Assembly (NCBI GenBank): GCA_041397305.1 | Contig: JAWKWX010000016.1 | Location: 1 to 64,000 of the forward strand | DNA from: TMP-24 sp041397305 | GTDB taxonomy: Bacteria; Pseudomonadota; Alphaproteobacteria; Rhodobacterales; Rhodobacteraceae | Direction: 5' to 3' | Length of the DNA: 64,000 bases | Part shown: piece after piece, positions 17,698 through 25,498 of the stretch | How the letters are laid out: the number at the start of each line of letters is the position of its first letter | Position numbering within the stretch: position 1 is the stretch's first letter | The notes under the pieces: model-generated | The model's input: only the letters and a program-made list of their open reading frames with translations | Told to the model about the DNA's origin: nothing | Databases searched by the model: none | Translations under genes and position numbers: made by a program

Positions 17698-18522
17698 ATG
17701 CGTGCAATCGCGTTCTTCTTGCTGCTGCTGGTGCTGCCCGTCGGTCCGACCGGTGCCGACGACCTGCCGGATTCGACGCTGGAGGCGCTCGCGACCGCCG
17801 ACAAGAGCCGGGGCTGGGAAGCGGTCGGGCGCATCGACATCGCCGACCGGGCATTCTGCACCGGGGCACTGATCGCGCCCGATCTGGTGCTGACGGCGGC
17901 CCATTGCCTGTACGATCAGGATACGGGCAAGCCCTTTGCCGCTTCGGATTTCAAGTTCCTCGCCGGCTGGCGCAATGGCCGCGCGGTCGCCTATCGCGGC
18001 GTCCGGCGTGCGGTGGCCCATCCGTCCTACGCCTTCCTCGGGCCGGAAAATGTGAACAGCGTGCCCTATGATCTGGCGATCCTGCAGCTGGATCAGCCGA
18101 TCCGCCTGGCACAGGTCCAGCCGTTCGCCATCGGCGCCGATCCGATGACGGATGAACGTGTCGAGGTCGTCTCCTACGCCTTCGACCGGTCTGAGGTGCC
18201 GTCGCTGCAGCAAAGCTGCCGGGTGATCGGGCCGCAACCCGGCATGAACGTCTTTTCCTGCTCGGTCGATTTCGGCTCGTCCGGGGCACCGATCTTCCGG
18301 GTCGAGGGCGGCGTGCCGCGCATCGTCTCGGTCGTCTCGGCCAAGGCGGAACTGGACGGCAAGCTCGTCTCGCTCGGCGCCCAGATCGGCCAGCCCTTCA
18401 TCGAGCTGCGCAGCGCCTTCGAAAGTGCGGCGGTGGAAATGCCGGGGGGCGTGACGGCAAGCCGGCTGCCGCAGATCGGGGCGCCGAGCGGCGCGAACGG
18501 GGCGAAATTCCTCAAGCCCTGA
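17698..18522 (+). CDS. Secreted trypsin-like serine protease
   Basis: A 274-residue chymotrypsin-fold (S1/V8-like) peptidase with an N-terminal signal peptide (AIAFFLLLLVLPVGPTGADD, cleavage probably around residue 20). The catalytic triad is visible: His in LTAAHCLYD, Asp in YDLAILQLD and Ser in FGSSGAPIF. The Ser motif is GSSGAP instead of the trypsin GDSGGP, closer to glutamyl-endopeptidase types. It is probably periplasmic or exported. The ATG at 17698 follows GGCGGAG; a TTG five codons upstream overlaps that site and is less likely. It stands alone behind its own promoter. Substrate unknown. Confidence 0.85.
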   Translation: MRAIAFFLLLLVLPVGPTGADDLPDSTLEALATADKSRGWEAVGRIDIADRAFCTGALIAPDLVLTAAHCLYDQDTGKPFAASDFKFLAGWRNGRAVAYRGVRRAVAHPSYAFLGPENVNSVPYDLAILQLDQPIRLAQVQPFAIGADPMTDERVEVVSYAFDRSEVPSLQQSCRVIGPQPGMNVFSCSVDFGSSGAPIFRVEGGVPRIVSVVSAKAELDGKLVSLGAQIGQPFIELRSAFESAAVEMPGGVTASRLPQIGAPSGANGAKFLKP

Positions 18523-18547
18523 GGCATCGAAGCGGTCCTGCAGGGGG

Positions 18548-18576
18548 CTTGAAAGCCGCGCGAATGCTTCCCAGAT
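18548..18576 (+). promoter_or_regulatory. RpoH (sigma-32) type heat-shock promoter
   Basis: CTTGAAA (18548-18554) and CCCAGAT (18570-18576) are separated by 15 bp. This is close to the sigma-32 consensus (CTTGAAA, 13-17 bp, CCCCATNT) and also fits the alphaproteobacterial CTTG-N18 form. It points at the Hsp20 gene, giving a leader of roughly 86 nt. Confidence 0.65.
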
Positions 18577-18581
18577 GAAAG

Positions 18582-18668
18582 AAGCCGGGATGCCGCCCAA
18601 GGGTTCCGGCGTCAACCTGTCCGCGCCCGCATGGGGCGGACCCTGACCATCGCTTGAAGAGGATGACC
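18582..18668 (+). ncRNA. Candidate ROSE-like RNA thermometer in the hsp20 leader
   Basis: Three hairpins are visible in the leader. Hairpin I is GCCGG/CCGGC (18584-18610). Hairpin II is GTCCGC/GCGGAC with an inner CCC/GGG (18619-18641). Hairpin III (18648-18665) pairs CATC-[G]-CTT with AGAGGATG, loop GAA. Hairpin III buries the AGAGGA ribosome site, five bases before the ATG, and contains UCGCU, matching the conserved UYGCU with a bulged G of ROSE elements. ROSE thermometers are known upstream of small heat-shock genes in alpha- and gammaproteobacteria. Confidence 0.6.
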
Positions 18669-19133
18669 ATGCGTACTTATGATTTTGCTCCGCTCTACCG
18701 CGCGACCGTCGGTTTCGACCGGATCGCCGACCTGATGGACCGGGTACTGACCGCCGATGTCGCCCAGCCCGCCTATCCGCCCTACAATATCGAGAAGACC
18801 GATGAGAATGCCTATCGCATCTCGATCGCCGTCGCGGGCTTTGCCGCCGATGAACTGTCGGTCGAGGTGAAAGATGGCGCGCTGACCGTCGCTGCCCGCA
18901 AGGCCGCCGAAGAGAGCCCCCGCACCTATCTGCATCGGGGTATCGCGACGCGCGCTTTCGAGCGCCGTTTCGCACTCGCCGATCATGTGCGCGTCTCGGG
19001 CGCGACCCATGCCGACGGCATGCTGCATATCGACCTCGTACGCGAAGTGCCCGAAGCGCTGAAACCCCGTCGGATCGAGATCGCCAAGGGCGATATGGTC
19101 GAGGCGAAGGCGCTGGAAACGATCGAGGCCTGA
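18669..19133 (+). CDS. Hsp20/alpha-crystallin small heat-shock protein (IbpA-like)
   Basis: A 154-residue small heat-shock protein that binds unfolding proteins in the cytoplasm as an oligomer. The N-terminus FAPLYRATVGFDRIADLMD is the IbpA/HspA type. The alpha-crystallin domain spans about residues 35-130, with YNIEKTDENAYRISIAVAGF, the beta strands DELSVEVKDGALTVAA, and the closing ADGMLHIDLVREVPE. A C-terminal tail with KPRRIEI resembles the I-x-I anchor. ATG 18669 was chosen over an in-frame upstream ATG because AGAGGA lies five bases before it. A heat-shock promoter, a ROSE-like leader and a downstream terminator make it a single-gene unit. Confidence 0.92.
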   Translation: MRTYDFAPLYRATVGFDRIADLMDRVLTADVAQPAYPPYNIEKTDENAYRISIAVAGFAADELSVEVKDGALTVAARKAAEESPRTYLHRGIATRAFERRFALADHVRVSGATHADGMLHIDLVREVPEALKPRRIEIAKGDMVEAKALETIEA

Positions 19134-19219
19134 TCCGCAGGAACCGCGTCGCTCATCGGGCGTGGCCGCACTCTTTGCGAAGACGGCGCGGTTCGCGCCG
19201 CATGAGAGACCCCTGACTG

Positions 19220-19245
19220 AATGGCGCCCTGCGGGGCGCCATTTT
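19220..19245 (+). terminator. Rho-independent terminator after hsp20
   Basis: Perfect 10-bp stem AATGGCGCCC / GGGCGCCATT with a TGCG loop, followed by TT and a T-rich tail, 87 bp after the hsp20 stop. Confidence 0.75.
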
Positions 19246-19299
19246 CATTCTCGTCCCCGCGCTCTACTCTTCGGGCAGGTCCACCGAGGAGAGGCCATC

Positions 19300-19830
19300 A
19301 TGACCACCGCCCGCCCGCCCTGCATCGCCCATTGGCTTGACATCGAAGAGGCGGAGGCCTGGTGCTATTCCGGCGATGACGAGAAGATGAGCCGTGGTGC
19401 GGCTTTCGGCCGTCATTTCGGGCTTGCCCGGATCGGCATTCATCACGAACGCCTGCCGCCCGGGCACCGCAGTTCCTACCCCCATGCGGAAAGCGCAGAG
19501 GAGGAATTCGTCTATGTGATCGAGGGCACGCCCGACGCCTGGATCGACGGTCACCTCCATCGTCTCGTGCCCGGCGATGCGGTCGGTTTTCCGGCCGGGA
19601 CGGGAATGTGCCATAGTTTCATCAACAATACCGATTCCGATGTCCGGCTTCTGGTCGTGGGTGAAGCGACAAAGCCCGAAAACCGCATCTACTATGCCCG
19701 AAACCCCGAACGGCGCGCGAAACGTGACGACTGGTGGGACGATATCCCCGCGCGACCGATGGGCGACCATGACGGGCTGAGCGACCAGGTCCGCGACTGG
19801 CGGGCGGGGCGGCGCCCCACGCAGGACTGA
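19300..19830 (+). CDS. Cupin domain protein
   Basis: A 176-residue cupin. The conserved barrel motifs are visible: HHERLPPGHRSSYPHAESAEEEFVYVIEG (motif 1, seen as GHRSSYPHAESAEEEF) and GDAVGFPAGTGMCHSFIN (motif 2), with His/Glu metal ligands. Such proteins often act on or bind small carbonyl or sugar compounds, but no substrate is evident here. The ATG at 19300 has GAGG upstream; earlier in-frame sequence runs through the hsp20 terminator and is not coding. The gene is solitary. Confidence 0.8.
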   Translation: MTTARPPCIAHWLDIEEAEAWCYSGDDEKMSRGAAFGRHFGLARIGIHHERLPPGHRSSYPHAESAEEEFVYVIEGTPDAWIDGHLHRLVPGDAVGFPAGTGMCHSFINNTDSDVRLLVVGEATKPENRIYYARNPERRAKRDDWWDDIPARPMGDHDGLSDQVRDWRAGRRPTQD

Positions 19831-19895
19831 TCCGGCGCGGGGCGCGGCGGCTCTTCGATGCCTTCGTCACTCATCGCCGAGGACGAGGCTTCGCG

Positions 19896-22028
19896 CTAGG
19901 GCCTGCTCAGGCTTTCGGCCAGCCGCATCACCCGCACCGCCTCGGCCCGGTAGCCATAGGGATCGGCGCCCTTCGCGCCATTGGCCAGCGTGATGGCATC
20001 ATCCCAGCCCCAGTCGCCGAGATATTTCGGTTCGCTGAGAAGCTGGCCCATCCCGGCGATGGCGGCGGCAAAGCGGGCGTCCTCGTCGGCTTCGCCCGGT
20101 GTGGTCGGGATCGGCTGTTCGATGAGCTTCGATACAGCCTTGCCCGGTTCCTTGTAGCGCAGCTTCAGGAAGCCCAGCTCTGCCACATCGTCACTCAACG
20201 TCGGCGCGGCGCCATAGCGCAGCGGGTCGGAGCGGAGCGCGGGCGACCCGACCGGCGTCACCTCGTAGAGCGCCGTCACCTGCAGGCCCGCACCGATCTC
20301 GCCCGCGTCGACCTTGTCGTTGTTGAAATCCTCGCGTGCCAGCGCCCGCGTCTCGTAGCCTATCAGCCGGTACTCGGCGATGGCGGCGGGGTTGAACTCG
20401 ATCTGCACCTTCACATCGTCGGCAATCGGGAAAAGCGCACCGGTCAGCTGATCCACCAGCACCTTCTGCGCCTCGGTCAGCGTGTCGATATAGGCCGCTG
20501 TGCCGTTGCCGTTCTGGGCGAGCGACTGCATGACCGCATCATCCAGATTCCCGCGTCCGAAACCCAGGACCGACAGATAGGTGCCGCTTTCCCGTTTCTT
20601 GGCGACATAGGCCTCCAGCCCCTCTGGGTCGGAAACACCCACGTTGAAATCGCCGTCGGTGGCCAGAAGGATGCGCCTCACGCGGCCCTCGCCCTCCATG
20701 CGTTCGGCAGTCTGGTAGGCCAGTTCCAGCCCCTCAGCCCCGGCGGTCGAACCGCCCGCGCTGAGCCGGCCTAGCGCCGCCTCGATCTTCGCCCGATCTT
20801 TGGCCTCTGTCGGTTCCAGCACCAGCCCGGCAGACCCGGCATAGGTGACGATCGCCACGCGATCCTCGGGGCGAAGCTCGCCCAGCATCAGCTTGAAGGA
20901 CTGGATCAGGAGCGGCAGCTTGTTTGCATCCTCCATCGAGCCCGACGTGTCGATCAGGAAGACGAGGTCCAGTGCCGGGCGGTCCTCGACGGCAGGCAGA
21001 CGGCCCTGAAGCCCGATGCGCAGAAGCCGGGTGTCCTTGTTCCAGGGGGTCTGAAAGAGGCTGACCTGGGTGCGGAAGGGGGCGCCGTCGGCATCGGGGA
21101 CCGGATAGGAATAGGGGAAGTAATTCACCATCTCCTCGATCCGCACGGCCTCGGGCGGCGGCAGGTAGCCGTTCGTGATTGACGAGCGGACGACGGACCA
21201 CGAGGCGGTGTCGACATCGGTCGAGAAGGTGGAGACCGGCTCTTCCGCGGTGATCTTCACCGGGTTCGGCGTGTCGTTCGAGAAGGCCTCGGTGTCGGGT
21301 TCGGGAAGGGGAGCGGTCATATCGGAAAGCGCCTCTCCGACCGGAGCGACCTGACCGGTAATGGCGGGCGCCGCCTCGAGATAGGCGGTCACGCCGCTTG
21401 GCGCCGCTTCGGTCGACTTGGCCAGAGGCGAAGGGCCGACCGCTTGCGCAGCACCTGTCGTCGCTTCTCCGGCATCGGCCATCGGCGCGTCTGCCGCGAG
21501 ATCGACTGGCGCGGGCGGGGTGGCCATGGGCGGCTGCGTCTCGGTGGTCGGTGTCTGCGAAGTGGCGACCGCGCCTTGACGTGCCCGTTCGTCCCTGGGC
21601 GGAGGTTCGACCTTGGTCTCTGCGGCACCTGCGGCCGACTGGTTTGTGACCGCCTGCTCGGCGGTCGCCTCTTCCGTCGCGGGTTTTTGCCCCGCATCGG
21701 CCAGGTCGGGCCTCTGCCATATCCCCGGCTGGGTGATCACGATGCCCACGCAAATCGCGGCGACCGAGGCGGTGGCGGCCAAGAGGGGGCGGGAGGTCAG
21801 TTTCGAAAGCATCTCACGTACTCCTGTCAGGAACCCCGCCCTTTGCGGGCGGTCCGACATGGGACGCGGTTGATCGGTCGATTCTTGGCGGGCCGCTTCC
21901 TTGATCCGTTCTGCGTTGGTGTCGAACGCCTGCATCGCGCGGGCGAGCGCGGCCGCTTTCGCCCCCGGATCGGGGGCCGCGGGCGCAGCTTGCAGCGCTT
22001 TCCTGAGATCGTCGAGATCGTCGGTCAT
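19896..22028 (-). CDS. Membrane-anchored VWA protein (YfbK-like), probable sigma-factor partner
   Basis: A 710-residue single-pass protein. Residues 1-80 are a charged, helical, cytoplasmic-type segment. A membrane helix spans about 81-99 (PLLAATASVAAICVGIVIT). A long Ala/Pro/Thr linker covers about 105-240. The YfbK-type N-terminal domain follows (STFSTDVDTASWSVVRSSI, about 260-345). The VWA domain spans about 350-520, with an intact MIDAS motif DTSGSM at residue 360, and the DUF3520-type C-terminal region runs to the end. The ATG overlaps the sigma-factor stop (ATGA). The overlap and the anti-sigma-like architecture suggest it controls that sigma factor; this is inference. Confidence 0.85.
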   Translation of the reverse strand: MTDDLDDLRKALQAAPAAPDPGAKAAALARAMQAFDTNAERIKEAARQESTDQPRPMSDRPQRAGFLTGVREMLSKLTSRPLLAATASVAAICVGIVITQPGIWQRPDLADAGQKPATEEATAEQAVTNQSAAGAAETKVEPPPRDERARQGAVATSQTPTTETQPPMATPPAPVDLAADAPMADAGEATTGAAQAVGPSPLAKSTEAAPSGVTAYLEAAPAITGQVAPVGEALSDMTAPLPEPDTEAFSNDTPNPVKITAEEPVSTFSTDVDTASWSVVRSSITNGYLPPPEAVRIEEMVNYFPYSYPVPDADGAPFRTQVSLFQTPWNKDTRLLRIGLQGRLPAVEDRPALDLVFLIDTSGSMEDANKLPLLIQSFKLMLGELRPEDRVAIVTYAGSAGLVLEPTEAKDRAKIEAALGRLSAGGSTAGAEGLELAYQTAERMEGEGRVRRILLATDGDFNVGVSDPEGLEAYVAKKRESGTYLSVLGFGRGNLDDAVMQSLAQNGNGTAAYIDTLTEAQKVLVDQLTGALFPIADDVKVQIEFNPAAIAEYRLIGYETRALAREDFNNDKVDAGEIGAGLQVTALYEVTPVGSPALRSDPLRYGAAPTLSDDVAELGFLKLRYKEPGKAVSKLIEQPIPTTPGEADEDARFAAAIAGMGQLLSEPKYLGDWGWDDAITLANGAKGADPYGYRAEAVRVMRLAESLSRP

Positions 22029-22579
22029 AGCATCCCCTCCGCGCGCGCCATCGCGCGCAGGCGCTTCTTCACCTCGCTCATCCGCCAGGCGACGGTGCCT
22101 TCGGATACGCCGAGTACCTCTGCCGCATCGGCCTGGCTCAGTTCCTCGCCGAGCGTCAGCGCGACCGTGTCGCGCAGTTCCGGCGACAGCCGGGCCATCG
22201 TGGCCGCCAGCCAGTCCTGCGCCTCGGCGGCTTCGGCCATCGTGGCCTGCCGCGCGAGTTCCCAGTCGCCCCAGCCGTCGCCAGCCTTCGCGCGTGTCGC
22301 TGCGCGGCGGCGGCGATCATGGGCCGCGTTCACGGTGACCCGGTAGAGCCAGGTGGTGAAGCGTGCCGTGCGCCGGTAGCTTTCAAGCTTCGCAGGCAGA
22401 GCGAGGCAGATATCCTGCGTCAGGTCCTCTGCCTCGGCCCGTAGCCCGGTCAGGCGGAAGGCGAGGCCGAAGATCCGGTCATAATGCCGCCCGAGGAGCG
22501 CCGCGAAGGCATCGCGGTCCCCCGTCGCGGCGGCCTGGGCCAGGGTCTCGTCGCTCGTGTCCATCAGCATGACATTCAT
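22025..22579 (-). CDS. ECF-family RNA polymerase sigma factor
   Basis: A 184-residue ECF sigma factor. Region 2 spans about residues 20-90 (YDRIFGLAFRLTGLRAEAED, then WLYRVTVNAAHDRRRR), and region 4 about 120-175 with the helix-turn-helix LSQADAAEVLGVSEGTVAWRMSEVKKRLR, seen as ADAAEVLGVSEGTVAWRMSE. There is no C-terminal extension. It is translationally coupled to the downstream membrane VWA protein. By analogy with other ECF pairs, the membrane protein would hold it inactive until an envelope signal arrives. The ATG at 22579 gives the full N-terminus; an internal ATG at 22570 is possible. Confidence 0.93.
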   Translation of the reverse strand: MNVMLMDTSDETLAQAAATGDRDAFAALLGRHYDRIFGLAFRLTGLRAEAEDLTQDICLALPAKLESYRRTARFTTWLYRVTVNAAHDRRRRAATRAKAGDGWGDWELARQATMAEAAEAQDWLAATMARLSPELRDTVALTLGEELSQADAAEVLGVSEGTVAWRMSEVKKRLRAMARAEGML

Positions 22580-22969
22580 TTGACGTTTGAGAGAGCCCTA
22601 ACCTTGGCCGTCGCCAAAGAAAAGTCTGAAGAGAACAACGGCACATGAGCGGCGCAGTCGGCAGGGCCGCGGCGCCCTCCCTGGTCGAGGAGACCGAGGT
22701 GCCGCCGGTGACCGGGCAATCCCCCGTTTCCAACGCTGCACGTCCTCGATCGTTTCAAGGATGTAGAGGTCCGGCCATTCCTGCCGGACCGTCCGGTTGC
22801 AGCGATCGACATGGCCGCAGGCGGGTTCTACGTCGTGAACCTCGTTGCGCGGCAGGGCGGACAGGCCTTTCCCCCTTGCCCTACAATGCAGCAGGGCAAG
22901 GTGGGTAGGTCACGTATGATGGCGCCGTCGCGAAGGATTTCCCGCCCCGGCCGCCATTCGCTGTCTGCC
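22580..22969. other. Intergenic region with a possible gene remnant
   Basis: There is no gene with a proper start here. On the minus strand a frame open from about 22910 to a TAG at 22598-22600 has protein-like composition in its middle (VDRCNRTVRQEWPDLYIL, then ETIEDVQRWKRG) but contains no ATG, GTG or TTG. It may be a decayed gene. The sigma-factor promoter should lie at the left end; no confident -35/-10 was found. Confidence 0.4.
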
Positions 22970-24448
22970 TCAGATGCTGAGGCAGATGTATTTCATCTCG
23001 AGGTAATCCTCGATCCCGTGATGGCTGCCCTCGCGGCCGAGGCCCGATTGCTTGACCCCGCCGAAGGGCGCGACCTCGGTCGAGATCAGGCCGGTGTTCA
23101 CGCCGACCATGCCATATTCCAGCGCTTCCTGGACGCGGGTGATGCGGCCGACGTCGCGGGCGTAGAAATAGGAGGCAAGGCCGAAGATCGTGTCGTTCGC
23201 GCGGCGGATCACCTCTTCTTCGGTCTCGAACCGGAAGAGGGGGGCGAGGGGGCCGAAGGTCTCTTCGGTCGCGACCTTCATGTCGGGGGTCACGCCGGTG
23301 ACGACCGTCGGTTCGAAGAAGCTGCCGCCAAGCGCGTGGCGCTTGCCGCCCGTGACGATCTTGCCGCCGCCGGCCAGCACGTCGGAAATATGGTCCTCGA
23401 CCTTGGCGACCGCATCGGCATTGATCAGCGGGCCGGTGGTCACGCCCTCCTTCAACCCGTCGCCGACGTTCAGCTTCCGCACCGCTTCGGCAAGCTTGGC
23501 GGCGAAAGCGTCATAGACGCCCGCCTGCACATAGATTCGGTTCGCGCAGACGCAGGTCTGGCCGTTGTTGCGGAACTTGGAGATCATCGCCCCTTCGACC
23601 GCCTTGTCGAGGTCGGCATCGTCAAAGACGATGAAGGGCGCATTGCCGCCCAGCTCCATCGAGCATTTCAGGACCTGGTCGGCGGCCTGACGCAGCAGGA
23701 TGCGGCCTACCTCGGTCGAACCGGTGAAGGTGATCTTGCGGATCCGCGGGTTCTCGCAGAATTCCTTGCCGATCTCGGAGGAGCGGGACGAGGTGATGAC
23801 CGAGAAAACGCCCTTCGGCACACCCGCCCGTTCGGCCAGGACCGCCATGGCGAGCGCCGAGAGCGGCGTTTCGGCGGCAGGCCGCGCGACAAAGCCGCAG
23901 CCGACGGCGAGCGCGGGCGCGACCTTGCGGGCGATCATGGCATTGGGGAAGTTCCAGGGCGTGATGGACGCTGCCACCCCGATCGGCTGCTTGATCACCG
24001 TGATGCGCTTGTCGCGCTGATGGCCGGGGATCGTTTCGCCATAGACGCGCTTGGCCTCCTCGCCGAACCATTCGACGAAGGACGCGCCATAGAGGATCTC
24101 GCCCTTCGCCTCGGCGAGCGGTTTGCCCATCTCGGCGGTCAGGATCGCGGCAAGGTCATCGGCATTGGCGACCATCAGATCGTACCATTTGCGCATGATG
24201 GCGGCGCGTTCCTTGCCGGTCATCGCCGCCCAGCCGTGGCGCGCCTTGTCGGCCGCTTCGATCGCGCGGGCCGCATCGGCGCGGCCGAGGTCGGGCACAT
24301 GGCAGATCACGTCGCCGCGCGCCGGGTTGGTGACGGCAAAGGTCCTGCCGTCCGGGGCATCGACCCATTCGCCCGCGACAAAGGCCTTGGTGGCCAGAAG
24401 CGAGGGGTCCTTGAGAAGCGACCTCAGATCGGTGACGGTATCGAGCAT
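22970..24448 (-). CDS. gabD: NAD(P)-dependent succinate-semialdehyde dehydrogenase
   Basis: A 492-residue aldehyde dehydrogenase of the GabD type, oxidising succinate semialdehyde to succinate in the GABA shunt. Visible motifs are the cofactor-site ITPWNFPNAMIARKVAPALA region (ITPWNFPNAMI), FTGSTEVGRILL, catalytic Glu in MELGGNAPFIVFDDAD and nucleophilic Cys in NNGQTCVCANRIYVQ. The C-terminus EVAPFGGVKQSGLGREGS and the EYLEMKYI-type end also match the family. It is divergent from the following hydrolase, with only 90 bp between them. Closest substrate is inferred from overall similarity; glutarate semialdehyde is possible. Confidence 0.9.
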   Translation of the reverse strand: MLDTVTDLRSLLKDPSLLATKAFVAGEWVDAPDGRTFAVTNPARGDVICHVPDLGRADAARAIEAADKARHGWAAMTGKERAAIMRKWYDLMVANADDLAAILTAEMGKPLAEAKGEILYGASFVEWFGEEAKRVYGETIPGHQRDKRITVIKQPIGVAASITPWNFPNAMIARKVAPALAVGCGFVARPAAETPLSALAMAVLAERAGVPKGVFSVITSSRSSEIGKEFCENPRIRKITFTGSTEVGRILLRQAADQVLKCSMELGGNAPFIVFDDADLDKAVEGAMISKFRNNGQTCVCANRIYVQAGVYDAFAAKLAEAVRKLNVGDGLKEGVTTGPLINADAVAKVEDHISDVLAGGGKIVTGGKRHALGGSFFEPTVVTGVTPDMKVATEETFGPLAPLFRFETEEEVIRRANDTIFGLASYFYARDVGRITRVQEALEYGMVGVNTGLISTEVAPFGGVKQSGLGREGSHHGIEDYLEMKYICLSI

Positions 24449-24538
24449 GGCAGACCTCTTGTGGATTGCCCCGCGGCGGGGCAGGCATGACTATGGGCCG
24501 GGAGAGCCGGACGACGGGGACTGTTTTCGGAGGAATAT

Positions 24539-25327
24539 ATGCGCTTTGATGACGCGTTTGCCAATTCAAAATATTTAACGGATGGAAAAGATTTTCCATC
24601 AATATGGGTGCGGAAGGCCGGGAGCTTTCGCCAGGCCATGGGCGCAAGGGCCGAAATCGGTCTCGCCTACGGGGTGGGCGAGAGGCACTGGTTCGACCTT
24701 TTCCTGCCCGAAGGCGATCCCCGTGGCCTCGTTCTTTTCATCCATGGCGGCTATTGGCTCGCGTTCGGGCCGCGCGATTTCTCGCATCTGGCTGCAGGAC
24801 CGGTCGCGGCGGGCTGGGCCGTCGCCATGCCTGCCTACACGCTCGCCCCGGCGGCCAGCCTGCCGGAGATGACGGCGGAAATTCGCGGCGCTCTGGGTGC
24901 GGCCGCTGAAAGGATCGCCGGGCCGATCGTCGTCACCGGCCATTCGGCGGGGGGCCATCTTTCGGCACGGATGGCAACCGCGGACGTCGGCTTGCCCGGA
25001 GAGGTTGCCGAAAGGATCGCCAGGGTGGTGCCGATCTCGCCCCTGAGCGATCTCCGCCCGCTGATGGAAACCGCGATGAACCGCGATCTGCGAATCGATG
25101 CGGCGATGGCCAGGGCGGAAAGCCCCGCGCTGCTGCAGCCTCGCCCGGGGGTTCCGGTTCATGTCTGGGTCGGCGGGATCGAACGGCCGCGCTTCCTCGA
25201 CCAGGCGCGACGTCTGGGGAACGCCTGGTCCTGCCCGGTGACGGTGGAGCCGGACAGGCACCATTTCAACGTGATCGAGGGGCTGGAGGTCGTGGATAGT
25301 CCCCTGATGACGGCTCTGCTGGGCTGA
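24539..25327 (+). CDS. Alpha/beta hydrolase, kynurenine-formamidase-like
   Basis: A 262-residue alpha/beta hydrolase. It has the HGGYW oxyanion motif (FIHGGYWLAF, about residue 68) and the nucleophile elbow GHSAGGHL, the pair typical of arylformamidase/kynurenine formamidase-like esterases. The catalytic His is probably in DRHHFNVIEGL near the C-terminus. The ATG is preceded by GGAGGA at seven bases. The first 25 codons are AT-richer than the rest. No kynurenine-pathway genes are adjacent, so the substrate is uncertain. Confidence 0.8.
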   Translation: MRFDDAFANSKYLTDGKDFPSIWVRKAGSFRQAMGARAEIGLAYGVGERHWFDLFLPEGDPRGLVLFIHGGYWLAFGPRDFSHLAAGPVAAGWAVAMPAYTLAPAASLPEMTAEIRGALGAAAERIAGPIVVTGHSAGGHLSARMATADVGLPGEVAERIARVVPISPLSDLRPLMETAMNRDLRIDAAMARAESPALLQPRPGVPVHVWVGGIERPRFLDQARRLGNAWSCPVTVEPDRHHFNVIEGLEVVDSPLMTALLG

Positions 25328-25334
25328 GGCGGAT

Positions 25335-25359
25335 GCGAGAGGATTTTCCACCCTCTCGC
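25335..25359. terminator. Hairpin after the hydrolase gene
   Basis: An 8-bp stem GCGAGAGG / CCTCTCGC with a 9-nt loop lies eight bases after the stop. There is no T-tract, so termination is possible but unproven. Confidence 0.4.
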
Positions 25360-25366
25360 GCGCTCC

Positions 25367-25392
25367 CGGAGGATATTTTCGAACGGAAGATC
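25367..25392 (+). repeat. Degenerate copy of the GGAGGTATTTGGGCC-type element
   Basis: GGAGGATATTTTCGAACGGA followed by AGATCGG has the same order of blocks as the copies at 15154 and 52788. It is preceded by a short CTCC/GGAG dyad. Confidence 0.3.
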
Positions 25393-25445
25393 GGGATCAG
25401 CGGCCGGACATGGCGGATCGCGCGTGCGCATCGCGCGCGCAGGTG

Positions 25446-25484
25446 CAATCTGTTCAGGCAATCTGTTCAGGCAGGCTGGTCAGG
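25446..25484. repeat. 13-bp tandem repeat, three units
   Basis: CAATCTGTTCAGG occurs twice exactly (25446-25458, 25459-25471), then once degenerately as CAGGCTGGTCAGG (25472-25484). It lies just downstream of the P1-family peptidase stop. Confidence 0.6.
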
Positions 25485-25498
25485 CAGGTCCGCGCGGT

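Noticed and set aside
22811..24490. A 559-codon plus-strand frame
   Set aside because: It mirrors gabD, which has intact catalytic motifs on the other strand.
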